DNA of 64,000 nucleotides from Blautia sp. MSJ-9. Its GTDB lineage: Bacteria; Bacillota; Clostridia; Lachnospirales; Lachnospiraceae. A program made the position numbers and the translations under genes. The notes beneath the pieces are model-generated. The model saw only the letters and a program-made list of their open reading frames with translations, did not search any database and was not told the DNA's origin. The stretch spans positions 1 through 64,000 of the forward strand of contig NZ_JAHLQG010000003.1 of the NCBI RefSeq assembly GCF_018919065.1, read 5' to 3'. How positions within the stretch are numbered: the stretch's first letter is position 1; each line of letters begins with the position of its first letter. Positions 43,843 to 52,400 of the stretch are shown piece by piece.

Positions 43843-45345
43843 TTATTTCTCTTCTTTCAGATCACCCTTCTTTACAGAAGCTACGCAGAAATCAAGTCTC
43901 TCATCATCACTGTCGTCATCATCTCCGTTCATTCCGGTTACACTGGAACGATTTGGATCTACTCCTGCAACTACGGTCACTTTTCCGGTTCCTGCTCCCT
44001 TAGATGCTCCCGGCACACGGAAAGTTTCCACATCCAGCGGCTCAATTGACACTTCTTCACCATGAGTTGCCTGCGGTACCCATTCATACGGTGCACGGTA
44101 TGCACGGTAAACCATGTTCATCTTGAAGTTTCCACCGATATTTTTAAAGTAAGGATTTACATATTCCCATACAATCTCATGCTCCGGTGTTACCTCGATC
44201 AGGTGTCCGTCAGAACCTTCTGTGATCAGTGTGTTTCCATTTGGAAGACGCTGCGCGGAACTGATGTAGGAGCTGTAGAATTTGGAAGCATCGGTGAATA
44301 ACAGGTTTCCTGCTTCCAGTGGCGTATACTGCCAGATGATTTCCAGTGTGATCGGATCAAATTCCAGAACACGGGAGTAATCTCTGTGTGCGTTGTTGTT
44401 TCCGGTTGGTGCGGATGGGTTTGGATTTCCGTAACCACCTTCTCCACCATTGTCAAATACCAGCAGATTTCCTTCTCCCGGAAGACCTTTTGGAATCATG
44501 TGGAAATGATGCTGTCCAATGATCCAGCCTAATTTTCTAAGCTCTTTTGTCTTGGAAAAATCAGGTCCGATCTGCCATACGATTTCTCCTGTTTTCTTGC
44601 TGATGATTGCCAGAATGTTTGCATTTCTCGCATCAAAGATCAGGTTGTCCGGATGGAATCTCTCATCGCCTGCATCGTACCATTTATTTTCTCCAAGTAC
44701 GGATACGCAGTTAATATGCATCCAGTCGCCGCCGGCTTCTCCGTGAAGTCCCGGATTACGGGACAGTACATTCTTTGCAGATTCGTCAAAATCAAATTCT
44801 TCAAAATGATCAGAAGCACGCCAGCTCCAGAGGATATTTCCTTCCCAGTCTACTTCGATAATCTTGTCATCAATCAGTTTTTTATCTGAAATTTCGTGAT
44901 TGTATACATTCTCATGTGTCAGGATAATTGTGTTTCCACTGTCAGTTTTTGGCTCTCCGCCCGGATAATAATATCCAACAGTGTTTCCTTCTCTCTGATA
45001 ATCATGATGCTGTCTTGCCTGCCAGGTCGGCTCTTTTCCCGGGTCTGCGATCAGTTCATTATGATCAAATTTCCAGACGATATTTCCGTCATAATCTACC
45101 TGCACAAGATCCAGCTGATCCTGATATGCATATTTTCCACCACGTTCTCCGGTAGTTCCCATTACATAGCCACCCGGAAGAATCTTGTTTGGAAATCCGC
45201 CAAGACCTGCCCACAGATTCACTTCATTTCCGTTCATGTCGATCAGAAGTGCTCCCTTTGCTGATGGATAAATTGTGTAACCGTTATATGCTTTCTCTTT
45301 GTTATATACTAAAACTCCTGTTGGAAATACGCTTGGATAACCCAT
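43843..45345 (-). CDS. Arylsulfotransferase (ASST) family protein, cytosolic form
   Basis: This is a 500-residue beta-propeller-like protein. Repeated blades (DYDGNIVWKFDHNEL, DWEGNILWSWRASDHFEEFDFDE, NALISKKTGEIVWQIG-like, ITLEIIWQYTP) and histidine-rich boxes RQHHDYQREGN, GDWMHINCVS and IGQHHFHMI suit the arylsulfotransferase superfamily. No signal peptide is seen, unlike the periplasmic E. coli enzyme. ASSTs move a sulfuryl group from an aryl sulfate to a phenol through a histidine. In this operon it is the only enzyme between the importer and sulfite reductase, so it may process the imported organosulfur compound. The acidic tail (MNGDDDDSDDE) is unusual. The exact reaction is unknown. 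Confidence 0.75.
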   Translation of the reverse strand: MGYPSVFPTGVLVYNKEKAYNGYTIYPSAKGALLIDMNGNEVNLWAGLGGFPNKILPGGYVMGTTGERGGKYAYQDQLDLVQVDYDGNIVWKFDHNELIADPGKEPTWQARQHHDYQREGNTVGYYYPGGEPKTDSGNTIILTHENVYNHEISDKKLIDDKIIEVDWEGNILWSWRASDHFEEFDFDESAKNVLSRNPGLHGEAGGDWMHINCVSVLGENKWYDAGDERFHPDNLIFDARNANILAIISKKTGEIVWQIGPDFSKTKELRKLGWIIGQHHFHMIPKGLPGEGNLLVFDNGGEGGYGNPNPSAPTGNNNAHRDYSRVLEFDPITLEIIWQYTPLEAGNLLFTDASKFYSSYISSAQRLPNGNTLITEGSDGHLIEVTPEHEIVWEYVNPYFKNIGGNFKMNMVYRAYRAPYEWVPQATHGEEVSIEPLDVETFRVPGASKGAGTGKVTVVAGVDPNRSSVTGMNGDDDDSDDERLDFCVASVKKGDLKEEK

Positions 45346-45395
45346 GATCTTTTGCCTCCTGTTTCTTAATCTTTATTTCTTCTGTCTTTTTTGTT

Positions 45396-45710
45396 CTATG
45401 CCAGTTTTTTAATTTCTTCCTGTATGATCAGCGGATGAACTTCACCCACCAGTTTGTTTTTAATCTCTCCGTTTTTGATAAATAACAATGTCGGTACTGC
45501 TGAAATATCAAATCTGCTCTGCAACAGTGCTTCCTGGTCAATATTGCATTTACCAAAGAAAACATCGTCTCCCTTTTCCTCGGAAAGTTTATTTAATGCA
45601 CCTGCCAGTTTTTTGCAATGGCTGCATGCAGTGGTATAGAATTCTACAACCACTGGTTTGTCTTTCTGAATCTCCTGATCAAAATTGTTTACGTTCAGTT
45701 CCTGTATCAT
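45396..45710 (-). CDS. Thioredoxin (second of the sulfur cluster)
   Basis: This is a 104-residue thioredoxin-fold protein with active site FYTTACSHCKKLAG (CSHC) and cis-Pro in SAVPTLLFI. It differs from the 39932-40249 protein in both active-site middle residues and overall sequence. It lies between the binding protein and the ASST-like gene, 21 bases after the former, so it may serve the ASST-like step rather than the sulfite reductase. Confidence 0.85.
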   Translation of the reverse strand: MIQELNVNNFDQEIQKDKPVVVEFYTTACSHCKKLAGALNKLSEEKGDDVFFGKCNIDQEALLQSRFDISAVPTLLFIKNGEIKNKLVGEVHPLIIQEEIKKLA

Positions 45711-45731
45711 AATGATTTCTCCTTTGTCTGC

Positions 45732-46802
45732 TTATTCAGCTGTTGCCTGGTCCGGATATGCAATGTCTACTGCTTCAGTAGTGATAAAATCACGAACATT
45801 GTAATCTTTCGGGAAACTTCCATGTTCGAAGCCCCATTTCTCAATATCTTCCAGATGCTGTGTTGCTTCCTCTGAAAATCCAGGTGTGAAGCTGTAGTTC
45901 TCCCAGTTTGCCTTAAAATCATCTGCTTTGATTCCCAGATCACTTTCCAGATATTCTGCGGTTTCATCCAGATGGTCATTGATATACTGTGTACTTTCGT
46001 CGATCGCCTGCAGGAATTTTGCAAGCACCTCTTTATTTTCGGTAATATAGTTATCTGTTGCCAGGAAGTAGGTTCCTGTCTGGATGCCGATTTCCTGAGA
46101 AGTTGCTGCCAGAACCCATCCGGCATCTTCAATATAATTTGCCTCGGAGCCATTCGCATATACTGCGGATGCGCTTCCTTTCTGGATCAGTGCCAATCGG
46201 GTCTGAGAAGAATCGGTATTGATCAGATTCTGTTTGCTCTCATCCAGTCCCAGATATTCGATGCACTTACTTGCATAATAGTAAGTTACTGTTCCTTCCT
46301 GATACATGAATCCTGCTGAACCATCCAGACTCTCAAGATCATCGGCATATTTCGGATCCACATACAATCCGCCTGACTGTGCTGTGCCGCCACCGGAAAG
46401 CTGTGAAAAAATCTTCAGGTCTGTGGCATCAAGAGTATTACCCAGACGGTTAACTGCCGCATAATCTGCCATCATTCCAATATCAGCAGTTCCGCTGACT
46501 ACAGAATCAATGGTATTGATACCGGCTACAAATTCTGTTGTTTTCAGGTCAATTCCATATTTTTCAAAAATCCCCTGCCATAATCCTACTTCCGTAGCAT
46601 ACTGATCAAGCTGACCGGTCATGACTGCATCTCTTACTGTTACCAGATCCCCGTCAGATGTAGATGCATCGGAGGATGCGGTTTCTTCTGTTGTCTCTTT
46701 TGTTGTCTGTGTGCTGTTGTAAGATGATGTACTGCCGCAGCCGGAAAGTGCTCCAAGAATAAACACTGCTGTAGCTGCCAGACTGATAACTCTTTTCTTC
46801 AT
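45732..46802 (-). CDS. ssuA: ABC transporter substrate-binding lipoprotein, SsuA/TauA/NMT1 type
   Basis: This is a 356-residue lipoprotein. The signal peptide has lipobox SGCG, then a Thr/Ser linker, then a two-lobed NMT1/SsuA fold (ATEVGLWQGIFEKYGIDLKTTEFVAG; DIGMMADYAAVNRLG). Family members bind alkanesulfonates, taurine, nitrate, thiamine precursors or aromatic sulfur compounds. Operon context with sulfite reductase favours a sulfur-containing organic substrate. It is third in the operon, with the permease upstream. Confidence 0.85.
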   Translation of the reverse strand: MKKRVISLAATAVFILGALSGCGSTSSYNSTQTTKETTEETASSDASTSDGDLVTVRDAVMTGQLDQYATEVGLWQGIFEKYGIDLKTTEFVAGINTIDSVVSGTADIGMMADYAAVNRLGNTLDATDLKIFSQLSGGGTAQSGGLYVDPKYADDLESLDGSAGFMYQEGTVTYYYASKCIEYLGLDESKQNLINTDSSQTRLALIQKGSASAVYANGSEANYIEDAGWVLAATSQEIGIQTGTYFLATDNYITENKEVLAKFLQAIDESTQYINDHLDETAEYLESDLGIKADDFKANWENYSFTPGFSEEATQHLEDIEKWGFEHGSFPKDYNVRDFITTEAVDIAYPDQATAE

Positions 46803-46941
46803 AATAACGTCCCTCCTGTGTACTCCTCTTATTTTATATACCGCAGCTCTCCTGACTTTTACAGCGGCTGCTTTTCTTTCATTACGCCTCTTTACGTTGC
46901 ATTTTCAGCGTTTTTATTACACTTTTTTACTGCGTTTTTCA

Positions 46942-47742
46942 TTACGCTTTTTTCACACCAAAATGTTTTAAAAATGTCGTTCCGAAAAGCTGAAGCAGAC
47001 GATCTGCTACGAATCCGATCAATGCCAGGGTAACGATTCCTGCAAATGCCCAGGCTGTTTTATAGTACATCTTGGAACTCTGGATCAGATAACCAAGACC
47101 ATCGTTGCCAACCAGCATCTCTGCCGCAATTACACAAATGATACTGCTGCTGAGTCCCAGTCGGATACCTGTGAAGATATTCGGAACTGCGGACGGCAGA
47201 ACCACTGTAAAAAACACTCTCAATCGGCTGGCGCCCATACAGGATGCAGCTTCCATCAGAGATGGATCAGTAGCAACTACTCCTGCGATTGTATTGACCA
47301 GCACCTGGAAAAATGCTGCATACAGGATCAGTGCTACTTTTGAAGTATCATCCACACCAAACCACATCAGAAACAGTGAAGTCAGTGCAATGGCCGGAAT
47401 GAAACGAAACAGGCTTAAGATCGGCTCTACGATCCAGCGGATCGGTTTGAAATGTCCGACTACCAATCCGATCGGCACTGCCGTGACAACTGCAAGTCCC
47501 CAGCCTTTTAATACTCTGCTTATAGATGCTACCACATCCGCCCATAAGGTTCCGTCTTTTATCAGTGTTTTTAATGCCTCCCAGGTCTCTGCCGGACTCG
47601 GAAGAAAAATTTCATCATACTGCAGGGATCCAAGTCCCCAAATCAGAAAAACGATCAGCCAGGATACAATCCCTGTTTTGATAATTTTCAGAGGCAGATC
47701 CCAATTGCCTTTTTTCTTTGTGCTTACTGTCTGTGCTGCCAT
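46942..47742 (-). CDS. ssuC: ABC transporter permease, SsuC type
   Basis: This is a ~266-residue inner-membrane protein with six helices and the EAA loop EAASCMGASRLRVFFTVVLPSAVPNI. PIGLVVGHFKPIRWIVEPIL is typical of SsuC/TauC. The ATG at 47740-47742 is chosen (AGGAAGG upstream, 16 bases after the ssuB stop); the longer frame would overlap ssuB by 26 bases. It forms the channel with the ATPase encoded just before. Confidence 0.9.
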   Translation of the reverse strand: MAAQTVSTKKKGNWDLPLKIIKTGIVSWLIVFLIWGLGSLQYDEIFLPSPAETWEALKTLIKDGTLWADVVASISRVLKGWGLAVVTAVPIGLVVGHFKPIRWIVEPILSLFRFIPAIALTSLFLMWFGVDDTSKVALILYAAFFQVLVNTIAGVVATDPSLMEAASCMGASRLRVFFTVVLPSAVPNIFTGIRLGLSSSIICVIAAEMLVGNDGLGYLIQSSKMYYKTAWAFAGIVTLALIGFVADRLLQLFGTTFLKHFGVKKA

Positions 47743-47758
47743 ATTCTCTGCCGCCTTC

Positions 47759-48820
47759 CTAGATATAGTACATGCTGGATGCATCCAGTCCTTTGTTTGT
47801 CAGTGTTGTTGTTGTCTTGTCATCGAAGACATACATCTGATTGATGAGCACCCATACCTTATCGCCACTCTTTAATGGTCCGTTGACCAGAGGGGAATTA
47901 GTTCTTACGGTGATTCCTTTGATATTTAACAGTACTTCGAAGTAATTACCTCTGAAAATACTCTGTTCTACTGTTGCATGTTCGTAAATGGCACTCTCTT
48001 CTATTACATCTTTGGAATTCTTGATCTCTATAAATTCCGGTCGGATGACTGCTTTTGTACCAGGTCCGATGGAATCAAATCCTTTTAATTTTCCGTATTC
48101 TTCGATGATGGAGGATTTTCCGATAAACTGCGCAACAAATGGAGTCTTCGGATGAAGATAAATCTCTACCGGATCTCCCATCTGCTCTACCCGGCCTTCA
48201 TTGGTGATGATGATCTCATCCGCTACCTCAATGGCCTCATCCTGATCGTGGGTTACGAAAATACTTGTGATTCCGATCTTATCAATGGTTTCTCTCAGCC
48301 AGGTTCGAAGTTCCTGTCGTACTTTCGCGTCGATTGCTGCAAATGGCTCATCCAGAAGTAATAGCTCAGGATTCGGTGCCAGTGCTCTTGCAAGTGCGAT
48401 TCGCTGTCTCTGGCCACCGGAGAGCTGATCCGGATATCTCTTTTCCAGTCCCGGAAGTCCTACCAGATCCAGAAGTTCTCCTACTCTGTTTTTGATAAAT
48501 TTCTTATCTTTCTTCTGAATCTTTAAGCCATAAGCAATGTTGTCATATACAGTAAGATAAGGAAATAAGGCGTAGTTCTGAAATACGAATCCGATTCCTC
48601 TCTGACTGGATGGGAGATCGTTTACCACATTTCCATTAATACAGATATCGCCGGAATCCTGATGCTCCAGCCCTGCAAGCATTCGGAGAATCGTTGTCTT
48701 TCCACTTCCTGACGGTCCAAGAAGACCAACCAGTTTTCCTTTTTCAATTGCAATATTCACATCTTTGGAAGCCTGAAAATCTCCAAAAGATTTATTGATG
48801 TGTTTTAATTCAATATACAT
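47759..48820 (-). CDS. ssuB: ABC transporter ATP-binding protein, SsuB/CysA type
   Basis: This is a 353-residue ATPase. Walker A is GPSGSGKTT, the Q-loop is FVFQNYALFPYL, the signature is LSGGQRQRIALARAL, Walker B is LLLLDEPFAAID, and the H-loop is VTHDQDEA. A C-terminal TOBE-like domain (~240-340, AVIRPEFIEI...GNYFEVLL) is more CysA-like (sulfate) than SsuB-like. It is the first gene of the sulfur cluster. The CysA-type tail joined to SsuC/SsuA-type partners suggests an importer for a sulfur oxyanion or sulfonate; the exact ligand cannot be read. Confidence 0.9.
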   Translation of the reverse strand: MYIELKHINKSFGDFQASKDVNIAIEKGKLVGLLGPSGSGKTTILRMLAGLEHQDSGDICINGNVVNDLPSSQRGIGFVFQNYALFPYLTVYDNIAYGLKIQKKDKKFIKNRVGELLDLVGLPGLEKRYPDQLSGGQRQRIALARALAPNPELLLLDEPFAAIDAKVRQELRTWLRETIDKIGITSIFVTHDQDEAIEVADEIIITNEGRVEQMGDPVEIYLHPKTPFVAQFIGKSSIIEEYGKLKGFDSIGPGTKAVIRPEFIEIKNSKDVIEESAIYEHATVEQSIFRGNYFEVLLNIKGITVRTNSPLVNGPLKSGDKVWVLINQMYVFDDKTTTTLTNKGLDASSMYYI

Positions 48821-48870
48821 ATCTCGTCGTCCTTTGTTCTCGCGTGTGCTTTATTGTCTACTCTACCTAT

Positions 48871-48891
48871 TATTCCTATCGAATTAGTATG
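48871..48891. promoter_or_regulatory. Candidate operator upstream of the sulfur cluster
   Basis: TATTCCTATCGAATTAGTAT (48871-48890) is an imperfect dyad 50 bases ahead of ssuB. It has the general look of Rrf2/CymR-type sulfur-repressor sites in Firmicutes, but I cannot confirm the consensus from memory. The rest of 48892-49185 shows no convincing gene. Confidence 0.3.
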
Positions 48892-49185
48892 TTTTCTGTT
48901 TGGAAAATAATAGCATTAATGAATTATAATGTCAATAAATATGGTTATAAGGGTTTTGTAGGGTTAGTTATTGTTTTAAACTATAGCCAAGAGTTCTGAG
49001 GCTGTATAACTTTAGTTTTGCTGACTGTTAAGGAGATAAAACAGGCAGGGGTGCTGCTTGATTTATTGGCGTTTGTAACTGCAACGGAGTACTTCAGCGA
49101 TATAAAAAAACAGCCTGCCTTAATGACATATAGTTCCATCAAAACAAACTGTTCTTTAAATTTACACTTTAACGTTGCAACAAAG

Positions 49186-49416
49186 TTAAGAAATACTTTC
49201 CTGTTCCAGCTTTTTTCCATGTTCTTTCATATACTTTAATACTGGCCATACAGTTTCATATTCTTTCTTTTCCAACAGAACTTCCAGTCTCCGCTGATCA
49301 TTTGCAGTCAATTTCTTTGTATATGATTCATACTGCTTTAATTCATGGATTCCCATTCTATATGTTTGAAAAGGAATTCCCGTACGGTTACAAAGGTCTC
49401 GAAAATTACATTTCAA
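49186..49416 (-). CDS. Hypothetical small protein, HTH-like
   Basis: A 76-codon frame starting at TTG encodes NFRDLCNRTGIPFQTYRMGI followed by a Lys/Glu-rich helix (LTANDQRRLEVLLEKKEYET). The first part could be a helix-turn-helix. No good ribosome site is visible, and it lies in the same frame as, and 18 bases after, the anti-sigma stop codon, so it may be a remnant. Weak call. Confidence 0.35.
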   Translation of the reverse strand: MKCNFRDLCNRTGIPFQTYRMGIHELKQYESYTKKLTANDQRRLEVLLEKKEYETVWPVLKYMKEHGKKLEQESIS

Positions 49417-49434
49417 TATTCCATAATATAGTTT

Positions 49435-50880
49435 TTACTGCTGGAAAATATCTACCAGTCCCATCTTTAACGTAGCATCCGAAAATTCATATGCTGCTCC
49501 GTCTCCATTGATATTAAGATACATATGATCCAGATCACTCTCATTCACGATCCAGGCCATATCCACCTGCACACTTTCGTCAGGTTTCAGGGAAGAAATA
49601 TAGTTTCCTCCATTTCCATAATCTTCGGACACACTATAATACTGCATTTCGGGTGTTTTTTCCCCGCCACTCCAGATAACACGGTCGAATCCATTGCCAG
49701 ACTGATCTCCCGGATCATAAATCTCATAAATTCCATTCTCATGCTTCAGCAACATCAATGATCCAAGATACAGCATATGAGTGATTTCCTCGTCTGACCT
49801 GTTTGTATAAGTAACTGTCGCATAAATAAGTTTCTGTTTCACATTTTCTGTTTTTACGATCTCATCTACAGAATTAATACCGTCGCCGGATTTAACATAG
49901 GATAACGTATTATCTATCAGTTTTCCATCTTCTCCAACTTCAGCCAGCAATTTTTCCGGCACATGATCCTGGTCAAACAGCTGCAGGTCGTCCGCTATCT
50001 GAATAGAATCTACACAAACTGAAATCTTACTGTCGTCTATATAGTTGCCATTGCTGTCTTCTCCTGTTCCTGATATGGTGAATTCATCACCTATCTGATG
50101 TATCGGCAGTTTATCATCTTCAATAGAAGTAATTGCTTCGTCTGTCAATGTTTCTTCAGGTGACACCAGTTCACTCCAGGTATACAGATCAGCAGTTTCT
50201 ATCATTGTCTCATTTTCTGTGATCTCAAGATTCTCAGCTACTTTAACAGCATCTTCTTTTAATACATCGTCACCTATATAAATCGTAATTACACGATATA
50301 TATCCGGGCAAAAAAGATAAATTCTCTGATCATAAGACTCTTCCCAGAGTTTATTAAATTTAAGATATACGCCCTCATAACTGCCAAAAGTCCTTTTTTC
50401 ATAATCGACCACATTTTTGTCCTGTATTACTTTTCCCATATCATCATTGTCCAAAAGTACAGATGAAAAACTGAATCCTCCATTATTTATATGTTCTGGA
50501 TACTGCAGATGAAATTCGTCGATCCACTCCATACCTTCCGGAATATATCCCGTTGAAATATCTATGTCATGGATTTCTGCCGGAAGATCAATCTTTCCAT
50601 TTTTGTCATCTGTCTCAAGTCCGATTGAAATACTGTATTTTCCCTGTTTTTCTATAAACATATGATATAAATTTGTACCTGCATAGACTATTGTTGAGGC
50701 AGCCAGTGCGCCTGCTGCTACTGCCGCAACTACTTTTTTGCCTGTCCATTTTTTCTTTCTTCCTGTTCGAATATTAATTACTTTTATATCCTGAAGCTGT
50801 TTTTTTACTTCATCCTGGATCATCAGATGAATAAATTCCGGAGTTTCAGGAATGTTATTTTTCATATATTCTAATCTCAT
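49435..50880 (-). CDS. DUF4179-type membrane anti-sigma factor
   Basis: This is a 481-residue single-pass protein. A cytosolic N-terminus of ~50 residues (PETPEFIHLMIQDEVKKQL) is followed by a basic stretch, a membrane helix (VVAAVAAGALAASTIVYAG) and a large extracellular beta-rich region with a DUF4179-like part. Its ATG overlaps the sigma-factor stop by four bases, the standard sigma/anti-sigma arrangement. It would hold the sigma factor until an envelope signal is sensed. The signal is unknown. Confidence 0.82.
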   Translation of the reverse strand: MRLEYMKNNIPETPEFIHLMIQDEVKKQLQDIKVINIRTGRKKKWTGKKVVAAVAAGALAASTIVYAGTNLYHMFIEKQGKYSISIGLETDDKNGKIDLPAEIHDIDISTGYIPEGMEWIDEFHLQYPEHINNGGFSFSSVLLDNDDMGKVIQDKNVVDYEKRTFGSYEGVYLKFNKLWEESYDQRIYLFCPDIYRVITIYIGDDVLKEDAVKVAENLEITENETMIETADLYTWSELVSPEETLTDEAITSIEDDKLPIHQIGDEFTISGTGEDSNGNYIDDSKISVCVDSIQIADDLQLFDQDHVPEKLLAEVGEDGKLIDNTLSYVKSGDGINSVDEIVKTENVKQKLIYATVTYTNRSDEEITHMLYLGSLMLLKHENGIYEIYDPGDQSGNGFDRVIWSGGEKTPEMQYYSVSEDYGNGGNYISSLKPDESVQVDMAWIVNESDLDHMYLNINGDGAAYEFSDATLKMGLVDIFQQ

Positions 50881-51365
50881 ATGATCAGTCCCTCACTTTC
50901 CTGTAAATCACGCTTAAGTTTTCCCCGTGCTCTCGCAAGTCTTTTCTGGACTGCCCCTTCGCTTATCTCAAGGATCTGTGCTATCTCTTTTATATTGAAA
51001 TCTTCGATATAATAGAGGATAACTGGCAATCGCAATTCTTCTTTCAGAGAGTTCAGTGCTTTGTACAGGTCACTGTAGTCCGTATTCGTATCTGCATTCG
51101 TTTCCGCCATTTCACTCATCCCTTCCAGAGGTACCAGTCTACTCGATTTTCTTAAAAGGGTATAACACTCATTGATCAATATACGGATCAGCCATGTTTT
51201 GGCATACTTATCATTTCTTAATGTCTCAATCTTGGAAAACGCCTTAACAATCGTTTCCTGAATTGCATCCGCACAATCATGATCATCAGATAAAATTGTT
51301 TTGGCAGTGGAATACAATTGTCTCTCGGAGTCGAGAATTAATGTTCCTAATTGTTCTCTGGTCAC
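50877..51365 (-). CDS. ECF-type RNA polymerase sigma factor
   Basis: This is a 162-residue sigma-70 family protein. Region 2 (DCADAIQETIVKAFSKIETL-RNDKYAKTWLIRILINECY) and region 4 (LPVILYYIEDFNIKEIAQIL, then EGAVQKRLARARGKLKRDL) are both complete. It directs polymerase to its own regulon, normally including its own promoter. It is followed by its overlapping anti-sigma gene. Confidence 0.92.
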   Translation of the reverse strand: MTREQLGTLILDSERQLYSTAKTILSDDHDCADAIQETIVKAFSKIETLRNDKYAKTWLIRILINECYTLLRKSSRLVPLEGMSEMAETNADTNTDYSDLYKALNSLKEELRLPVILYYIEDFNIKEIAQILEISEGAVQKRLARARGKLKRDLQESEGLII

Positions 51366-51530
51366 TTTAACACCACCTTCTTTGGTCTGCCGGCATTTCT
51401 TTTTACATAGATTAGACGGACAGCGCTGTAAATTATCCCTGGTTTAGATAAATTATTTTAAAAATTTTTTATTCTATAAAAACACCGTGCAATTGTACAA
51501 AGATTTTATATCTTCCAGATATCCCTTCTA

Positions 51531-51571
51531 TAAAAAAATCCTTGATAGTCTGGGAAACCAGACCATCAAGG
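51531..51571 (-). terminator. Terminator downstream of the truncated nuclease-like gene
   Basis: CCTTGATAGTCTGG and CCAGACCATCAAGG form a 14-bp stem (one mismatch) with loop GAAA. On the minus strand it is followed by seven T. Together with 51366-51530 and 51572-51726 it fills the gap; nothing else was recognised there. Confidence 0.85.
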
Positions 51572-51726
51572 TCATTCTTTAATCCAACTTGCATTTCATG
51601 CTTTACATGATATTTGTAATTTTAATTATATGGTCCGCCTATTACGCTATAGAAAGATTCTCCAGATGCAGTATCAAATGTTCAATTTCCCAGCTGTTTT
51701 CCTATGGTTACTGTTCCCAATATTTT

Positions 51727-52089
51727 CTAATAAGAAATACTATAGCTTAAGTCCTCACACAGATTTCCATTCTGATAAACAGATACCTTTACCTTATTTC
51801 TTCCTAGTTCAACATATAAGCCAAAATTATATTTAAAGAATTTTTCCTCACTAGTCAAAGCTATTAATTTCTTTTTATCATACTCTTTATCTTCTTCTCT
51901 TGCATTTTCCTTTTTAAACTCAATTACAAGAAGATTATTCTTGTTACTCTTTCTTCTATGAATAATCAGATCTGGAACAAAACTATACTCAAAATCATTA
52001 ATATATATTGTTTTAGTTTCTCCCATATCACGATTATATTCACAATCCAAATCTGCCCACTGAAATTTTGTCCATGAACCCTCAAGATT
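51727..52089 (-). pseudogene. C-terminal fragment of a PD-(D/E)XK nuclease-like protein
   Basis: The open frame continues 13 codons beyond its first start candidate (a TTG) and then hits a stop close to the IS end, so the N-terminus is missing. The remaining ~120 residues contain YSFVPDLIIHRRKSNKNNLLVIEFKK, i.e. PD...(E)xK, the core of the PD-(D/E)XK nuclease fold, then two helices and strands. The IS605-type element directly upstream likely removed or displaced the rest. Full-length relatives are probably small restriction- or repair-type nucleases of unknown target. Confidence 0.55.
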
Positions 52090-52104
52090 TCACCTCTTAT
52101 TACT

Positions 52105-52400
52105 TTGTGAATTCCTCACATGACTGAAGTCACGTGCTTCCAGACGCTTTAGGCGTCAGACTAAATATCGGCGGATACGCCTGTAACTTAGGCCAGTGCA
52201 GTTATGCACATTTTACTATGCCAGACATGGCAGGTTCCCACATTATACAGGTAGTCCGCTGTATATCTGCCTGCAATTATGCTGCTTTTAAGGCTTCCAT
52301 TTGTAAATGTAATTCTCTTAAATCCGCATAAATGCATGAGGTTCTACGCTTTACTGCAGGAACTTTTGCCTCCAGCAAAGACCTTTCCGTTTCCGGAAGG
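52105..52400 (-). ncRNA. Probable omega (reRNA) guide RNA of TnpB
   Basis: In IS605 elements the TnpB guide RNA overlaps the 3' end of tnpB and runs to the element's right end, with the guide taken from flanking DNA. Here the span from the tnpB tail to the hairpin near 52118-52136 is non-coding for 150 bases and contains stems such as AGACGC/GCGTCT (52140-52157). Boundaries are inferred from the family; no covariance test was possible. Confidence 0.45.

Noticed and set aside
48981..49239. ORFs on both strands between the sulfur cluster and the small HTH-like ORF (79 and 73 codons)
   Set aside because: They overlap each other, have no ribosome site and show no recognisable family; most likely chance frames in AT-rich DNA.
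49186..49437. Possible stop-codon readthrough of the anti-sigma gene into the in-frame 76-codon ORF
   Set aside because: The stop is a plain TAA with no readthrough context or RNA structure recognised, and the anti-sigma protein is complete without the extension.
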